Shown here: positions 58,880 to 64,000 of the stretch, one piece after another | How the letters are laid out: each line of letters begins with the position of its first letter | Position numbering within the stretch: the first letter of the stretch is position 1 | Origin: Rosellinia necatrix | Taxonomy: Eukaryota; Ascomycota; Sordariomycetes; Xylariales; Xylariaceae | Assembly: GCA_021209875.1 (NCBI GenBank) | Contig: JAGYVD010000001.1 | Location: 806,001-870,000, forward strand | DNA length: 64,000 bases | Reading direction: 5' to 3' | Notes under the pieces: model-generated | Seen by the model: only the letters and a program-made list of their open reading frames with translations | The model's database searches: none | What the model was told of the DNA's origin: nothing | Position numbers and translations under genes: made by a program

Positions 58880-60241
58880 ATGTCAGAGCCGGCACCATCG
58901 GCGGCGGCATCTCTACTGGACATCAATGGGCTTCTAGACAACCCCGTATTCGCCGGGGGCTTCGGCCTCGCGTCGCTGGGCGCCGCCGTGGCACTGGCGC
59001 GGCGCGGCGCACTCGCCACGGCCGGCCTGGTGCGGCGGCGCCTGCTGGTCAACGTCGAGATCAGCAGGCAGGACCCGGCGTACCCGTGGGTGCTGGCGTG
59101 GCTGTCGGAGCCGCGGCCGCAGACGTCCTTCCTCGCGCGGCGCCTGACGCGCATCAACAAGCTCTCCGTCACCACGACCACGAGCACGACCCCGAACGGG
59201 CCCACGCAGGCCAGCTTCTTCCTGCAGCCCGGCTACGGCCGCCACATCGTCAAGTACCGGCACGCCTACATCGCCGTCAGCCGCGAGAAGCAGGCCACCG
59301 CCAAGACGAACACCGGCGAGCCCCACGAGACCCTCGAGCTGACCACCCTGTACGCCCACCGCCACATCTTCGAGCACGTCTTCGCCGAGGCCCGCGCGCT
59401 CGCCCTCCGCGCCAACGAGGGGAAGACGGTCGTCTACTCCGTCAGGAATTTCGACTGGGTGCCTCTTGGCGTGCCGCGGAGGAAGCGCCCCCTGGCCAGT
59501 GTCGTCCTGGACAAGGGGGTCAAAGAGGACATTGTGAATGATGCGAAAGACTTCCTGGCCCGTCGCCAGTGGTACCTTGACCGCGGTATACCCTACCGTC
59601 GCGGATACCTTCTATACGGCCCCCCCGGCAGCGGCAAGAGCTCCTTCATCCAAGCGCTCGCCGGCGAGCTGGACTACAGTGTGGCCATGATCAATCTCAG
59701 CGAGGTTGGCGTGACGGATGACAAGCTGGCTTTCCTTCTCACCAAGCTTCCGGAGCGTTCTATCGTTTTGCTAGAGGATGCCGACTCCGCCTTCGTAAAT
59801 CGCAGAAGACGTGACACCGACGGCTATAGCGGCGGAACCGTGACCTTCTCTGGGCTTCTGAACGCCTTGGACGGTTTATCTGCCGGCGAGGAGCGGATAG
59901 CGTTCCTTACGACAAATCATGTTGAACTACTTGACCCTGCGCTCATTAGGCCTGGGCGAGTCGACATGATGGTTCGCATCGGGGAGGCGACTCGGTACCA
60001 AGCGGCCGAGATGTGGGACAGGTTCTACGGAGACGTTGACCATGACGGCATCAACAGAGAACGGTTCTTAGCCCGTCTCGACGAGCTGGGGCTGTTCCGT
60101 GAGCCTGTAGGGGGGGCCGCCTCAATCCGAACCAGCACCGCTGCGATTCAGGGACTTTTCCTCTTCAACAAGAGCGACATGGAGGGCGCCATTAGCATGG
60201 CCGAGGGCTTGATTCCACAGAAGCTGGAAGCAGAACCTTGA
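58880..60241 (+). CDS. BCS1: BCS1-like mitochondrial AAA ATPase
   Basis: Single exon, 453 residues. An upstream in-frame ATG exists (58775), but MSEPAPSAAASLLDINGLL at 58880 matches the usual start. The BCS1 N-terminal region has one hydrophobic span (about 25-45) and the BCS1_N domain with NVEISRQDPAYPWVLAWLSE. The AAA module follows: Walker A GPPGSGKSS (247-255), Walker B SIVLLEDADSAF (ending about 305), a FSGLLNALDGLSAGEERIAF segment and the LIRPGRVDM arginine finger. In yeast BCS1 inserts the Rieske iron-sulfur protein into complex III at the mitochondrial inner membrane. A paralogue of unknown role is possible, as filamentous fungi have several BCS1-like genes. The first half is much richer in GC than the second. 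Confidence 0.88.
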   Translation: MSEPAPSAAASLLDINGLLDNPVFAGGFGLASLGAAVALARRGALATAGLVRRRLLVNVEISRQDPAYPWVLAWLSEPRPQTSFLARRLTRINKLSVTTTTSTTPNGPTQASFFLQPGYGRHIVKYRHAYIAVSREKQATAKTNTGEPHETLELTTLYAHRHIFEHVFAEARALALRANEGKTVVYSVRNFDWVPLGVPRRKRPLASVVLDKGVKEDIVNDAKDFLARRQWYLDRGIPYRRGYLLYGPPGSGKSSFIQALAGELDYSVAMINLSEVGVTDDKLAFLLTKLPERSIVLLEDADSAFVNRRRRDTDGYSGGTVTFSGLLNALDGLSAGEERIAFLTTNHVELLDPALIRPGRVDMMVRIGEATRYQAAEMWDRFYGDVDHDGINRERFLARLDELGLFREPVGGAASIRTSTAAIQGLFLFNKSDMEGAISMAEGLIPQKLEAEP

Positions 60242-60981
60242 GCGAAAATGTACATCACGTGTAACAAACCTGTATCATACGATATACCCAAACGAAATAT
60301 AGAGGCAACATCGGCATTTCGGCGTTCTACCATTGTCTGAAGCACAGATCCAGCATGCACGTCCGTGTAGTAGCTCCGGGTTATGGCGCATATCCCCCTA
60401 TGGCTAAATCATATTACTCAACTTCGAAGAGCCCGTGCCGGTTCTTTTAGAATATGCCAGTCGGCGAGCCGCTAATTCTATAGCCTGGTAATATGAGATA
60501 TCCGGTGGACATTCCGAATCACTGAATCTCCTCACATGGCCATGCCTGAAAGTTTTCCCAACCCTTAGTAGCCATTAGTGGCCGTCATGATCCCTCTCCA
60601 ACACCGCGACTGAGATCGTGGTAATAAAACTGAACTTACCGCCGTCGACATCCTCCTATACGGTGTTCCCCACGGCGCAGCCGTTAACAGTCGCGAAAGC
60701 CTGGGTCTTGAGTGCTTTGCAGGTCGCCCCAAATCAACTAGCATCCATGACGTTCTGGGGAGATTGGCCCTGCCAACCGAAGACATAGTCACTGTGCTTT
60801 AAAGATTGTTATGAACATCGCGACTTCCAGCTTCGAGAGATGCGGCGGTTACGCACACCACGGATGTGGGGAAGAATAGGGGGGAAGTCAGTAGATAAGT
60901 TGGGGGTATGGGTGTGGGCGGACTGGTGTAAATATATCACGAGAAATGTATCAAAACCAAAATAGAAGAGACGAAATATAA

Positions 60982-61013
<32 letters not shown>

Positions 61014-62048
61014 TAAAATCATACATCACTAGGGATTCGCCGGCCGTTACGGACCCAACCGCTAATCTAGCACTTATAAAAATTGGTTGTTGAGGCCATG
61101 TAGATTCTAAAACTTACCAAATGCTGTAAAGTAACTCGGTACCTATAGGTCAACTATACGTCGTCAAGCAACACTGTAGGGCAATACAGGGGCTCATAGC
61201 TAAGCACAAATTGGGTGTACTTACAGTAGGTACACACCCTAGTAGCAGTATTATAAACGTCTAGTCTAGGCCCAGGTACTGTACCTAACCCACCTAGCAC
61301 TTAAGTGTCTACCTACTTACTTAGGTAGATATTCGGTTTGAGGATGTCCCACATGCCTACTGTATAAATGGCCGCTGGAGATGTAGTTTCCAAGCCCGAC
61401 ATAATTTATAGAGGGATGACTTCAGAAACCATATCAACGCATGATACATTTGCTTCTTATCAGCTGAAGACCTATGCAGCCTCAGTCAGGCTAGCGTGCC
61501 ATGAGCGCTACAACCCCCTGCACAGCCCCATCCAAAAGTCTCGTCTATTGGGGAGACTTGACCAGGCCCCTTTTTATACCCATCAGTAAATAACCCTTCC
61601 AAACCCAGTAGTTAAACACAGAAACAGCCGCCCCCAACTGCCCCATACTTTTGTTTCCCTGTTTTGAAACTCTCACAACCTATGGTCTCTTGTAAGTTAT
61701 AAATAGCCACGATGCCATGGGTTATGTGGAGACGCTCTGTTATGATAGCGATTCCTCCGATCGACTCTATCGCCGGATTAGGTCACAACGGTCCATATAT
61801 GCAGTGTGACGACGAAGCTCGCCAAGTAGAGCTGACATATGTTTCGAAAACCCTTAACTTTCCATCCGCGAGTTGCAACTGAGGGCTTCTCTTCTTTTAA
61901 TCTAATTTTTCATTTCCGATTTTCATGATATGCTTTGAATGAGCCACAGCACGCTATCAGATTGGATTTGCGTTCCTATCTAGTTGGCTATTCTTGGCGG
62001 AGTCAATGCCCGTGTGGTCACCTTGTCGTATAGCGTATACGACCCAAA
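60242..62048. other. 1.8 kb intergenic region with poly-T/poly-A palindrome
   Basis: A T16 run followed directly by an A17 run at about 60981-61013 forms a perfect hairpin. GGTACC and CCTACTTACTTAGGTAG-type words occur at 61138-61330. No gene is supported; the open frame at 61368-61589 has no family resemblance. Confidence 0.6.
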
Positions 62049-63989
62049 ATGCGATCCAAAATGCAAGACTCATACTTTCCTTTATCTCGAGCACGAGCCA
62101 ATGAGAGAGGCGATTTTACGCAAATTAACGACGTATCAGGCGGTTTAGCAGCAGACTCTGCACAAGTACCCCCACGGAAGCCCATCGCCGACTGGCAGCC
62201 ATCATGGTGGTGGTGGTGGGAGATTATGGCAATGGCTATCTGCATCGCATCGACGGCTGGGCTTGTGGCACTTCTCAACAGTATCGACAACACGCCCCTA
62301 CGACAATGGAACCTCCCTATCCAGCCCAACTCTGCTGTGGCTTTTTTGACAACAATCAGCAAGGTAGCCTTGTTAGTGCCAACAGCATCTTGTATAAGTC
62401 AGCTGAAATGGAGCCACTTCACCAGTGCACCACGGAAACTGGCAGACCTCCAGCTTTTTGATGCGGCTAGCAGGGGCCCCTGGGGTTCTCTGGCCTTTCT
62501 ACTCCAAGTATCTAGTCCTATCAAAGCTCTGATCACGGTGGGGTTCTCGCTGTTGACGATACTGGCTCTCGGCCTCGATGCATCTGCTCAGCAGCTCCTG
62601 CAATTCCCTACCCAAGAAACGGAGGTCAATGACGAATCTGCCATTATGGGCGTGGCCACTGGCTACACCTCCAAGAGCATAAATGCACAACTTCCGATTC
62701 AAGGTACCGCCCCTAGTTTTTCCATCGGCTACTGCCACGTCCATGGCACGAGCACAACAGCAGCATGCTGACGAGTCCAAGCTCTGAACACGAAGGTCAT
62801 CCCACTTCAGTTTGAGATCCTGAATACGCTGCGAGGCTCTACTTATAATTCGTATTTCAACTGCCCCCAAAAGGCGGCACGGTGTGAGTGGGACAGCCTC
62901 GCAACGTTAGGTGTCTGCAGCTCTTGGAATAGTGCCTCTGTCTCCAGCGACGGCTGTGCCATGACCACCGCCTATGCACCGGGGACGAGATCGAATGCGA
63001 CCTACGCCGTATGTAACTATACCCTTTCAAATCCCCACAGCGAAAATCCCGAGTTGGCGGCAGTATTGTTCCCCCAGCAAGCGAATCTCAGCTTCAGATT
63101 ACCGAGTGTAGACTCCATCTCCGGCAACAAAGTCTTCGAGTCCCACTTCATACCCGGGCCCTACATTTACCCATCCGGGACCGAGTTTGGGGAGTTCTGG
63201 GCATTGAAGGGTCCGAGGAGCACGAATGTTAGTACTCAGGCAAGCTTCAAGCCACCTGATGCTGAGGCGTTCTACGCCAGCTTCTGGTGGTGCTCCAAAA
63301 GTTTTCAGGGGATAACAGCCGAGCCAGGCGGCGTCAAATACGCGGCCAAATCTTCGGAACGACTAAGTTTTTTATTTAACACGACCAACAGCACCACCGA
63401 AGCCGGATCCATCTTTACTTATGCCGCGAACTCAACCGGCCTGAACTACACACTTGACGAGAGCACCTTCGAGTCCTTGCAGGAGTACTTCCACTCGTTG
63501 TTGATGGCCGAGGCCTCGGACGACACCACGGCGATTGCCGACGGCTCTCTTCTGGCGAAAGGCGGGCTTCTATACCAGCAAGACCTCGAGAACATCACGA
63601 TCAGCATAACCGACACGCTAACCAATATACTGCGCAGCCGCGCTCTCGACGAAAACGCCAAAATCACCGATGTGGCCGGCAGGGTCTTCTATGACGAGAC
63701 GTACGTACGCATCCAGTGGCTATGGCTGCTGCTCCCGTTGGCGGAAACGACGCTCGTCACATCCCTCTTCATCTTTTCCGTTGTTATCACGTCTAAACAG
63801 CCGCTGCTTAAAGACAGTGTTTTAGCCTACCTTGCGACTGCTGCGCAAGACGATAGACAAACAATGCCAGGATTAACAATAACCCCGCGGACTTCTCAAC
63901 AAAAGCTAGACGGCCGGGCAGAAAACATGATCGTACAATTAAAGCCAAATAAACATCAACACTTGAAATTCTTTCAAGAAAATATTTAA
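62049..63989 (+). CDS. DUF3176 membrane protein
   Basis: Two exons, 62049-62703 and 62782-63989, give 620 residues. The family (PF11374) is recognised from the N-terminal block: WWWWEIMAMAICIAS membrane helix, PLRQWNLPIQPNSAVAFLTT, ISQLKWSHFTSAPRKLADLQ and FDAASRGPWGSLAFL. The central extracellular part is rich in Cys and N-glycosylation sites (FNCPQKAARCEWDSLATLGV and many N-x-S/T). A C-terminal helix reads WLWLLLPLAETTLVTSLFIF. A TGA at 62769-62771 would stop the frame, but a 78-base intron (GTACCG...CCAAG, branch CTGAC) removes it and joins QLPIQ to ALNTKVIP. The intron length is divisible by three. Function is unknown; the layout suggests a plasma-membrane or vacuolar surface protein. Confidence 0.85.
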
Positions 63990-64000
63990 TTTGATTAGCA

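Noticed and set aside
61368..61589. 73-codon plus-strand open frame
   Set aside because: No family resemblance, isolated, and flanked by stop-rich intergenic DNA.
1..64000. CRISPR arrays, prokaryotic operons, virus-like or NLR/HeLo defence modules
   Set aside because: None seen; intron-rich eukaryotic genes throughout, and the HET gene has no recognisable partner nearby.

Overview
The window looks like a nuclear contig from a filamentous ascomycete (Pezizomycotina, probably Sordariomycetes; exact lineage not determinable here). Genes carry many short GT-AG introns, often 50-80 bases, with CTGAC or TACTAAC-like branch sites. Family content is typically fungal: a HET-domain protein, a Zn2Cys6 regulator, a rhodopsin-domain membrane protein, a DUF3176 protein, END3, ESF1 and BCS1. 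The first 9.4 kb is an extremely AT-rich, gene-free block of the kind left by repeat-induced point mutation (RIP). All gene models below were built by hand from splice signals, reading frame and family conservation. No search was run.

Layout. 1-9440: RIP-like AT isochore. 9.4-24 kb: accessory genes, namely an H-type lectin gene with two offsetting frameshifts, an NAD(P)H quinone oxidoreductase, a HET protein, an unrecognised 726-residue protein with acidic tracts and an AT-hook, and a divergent pair made of a Zn2Cys6 regulator and a Gal80-like oxidoreductase (frameshifted). 24.7-47.8 kb: conserved housekeeping block with END3, AIF-like FAD oxidoreductase, acyl-CoA-binding protein, tyrosyl-DNA phosphodiesterase TDP1, a membrane-anchored protein disulfide isomerase, a 12-exon phospholipase D, ESF1 and an MFS transporter. 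49.8-51.0 kb: BTB-like protein. 52.4-58.4 kb: a graveyard of accessory genes, with an SDR pseudogene, a P450 N-terminal relic, a rhodopsin-domain gene with an in-frame stop and a GMC oxidoreductase pseudogene. 58.9-60.2 kb: BCS1-like AAA ATPase. 62.0-64.0 kb: DUF3176 membrane protein.

The housekeeping genes share no single pathway. They cover endocytosis, lipid handling, DNA repair, ER folding, rRNA processing and respiratory-chain assembly, and lie in ordinary convergent and divergent pairs. The most suggestive functional pairing is the Zn2Cys6 regulator and the Gal80-like oxidoreductase, which share a 714-base intergenic region. No convincing new multi-gene system was found. The observations most worth following are the decayed four-enzyme/membrane-protein block, the in-frame stop in an otherwise perfect rhodopsin-domain gene, an 11-base microexon in phospholipase D, and a run of single-base homopolymer frameshifts that look more like assembly error than biology.
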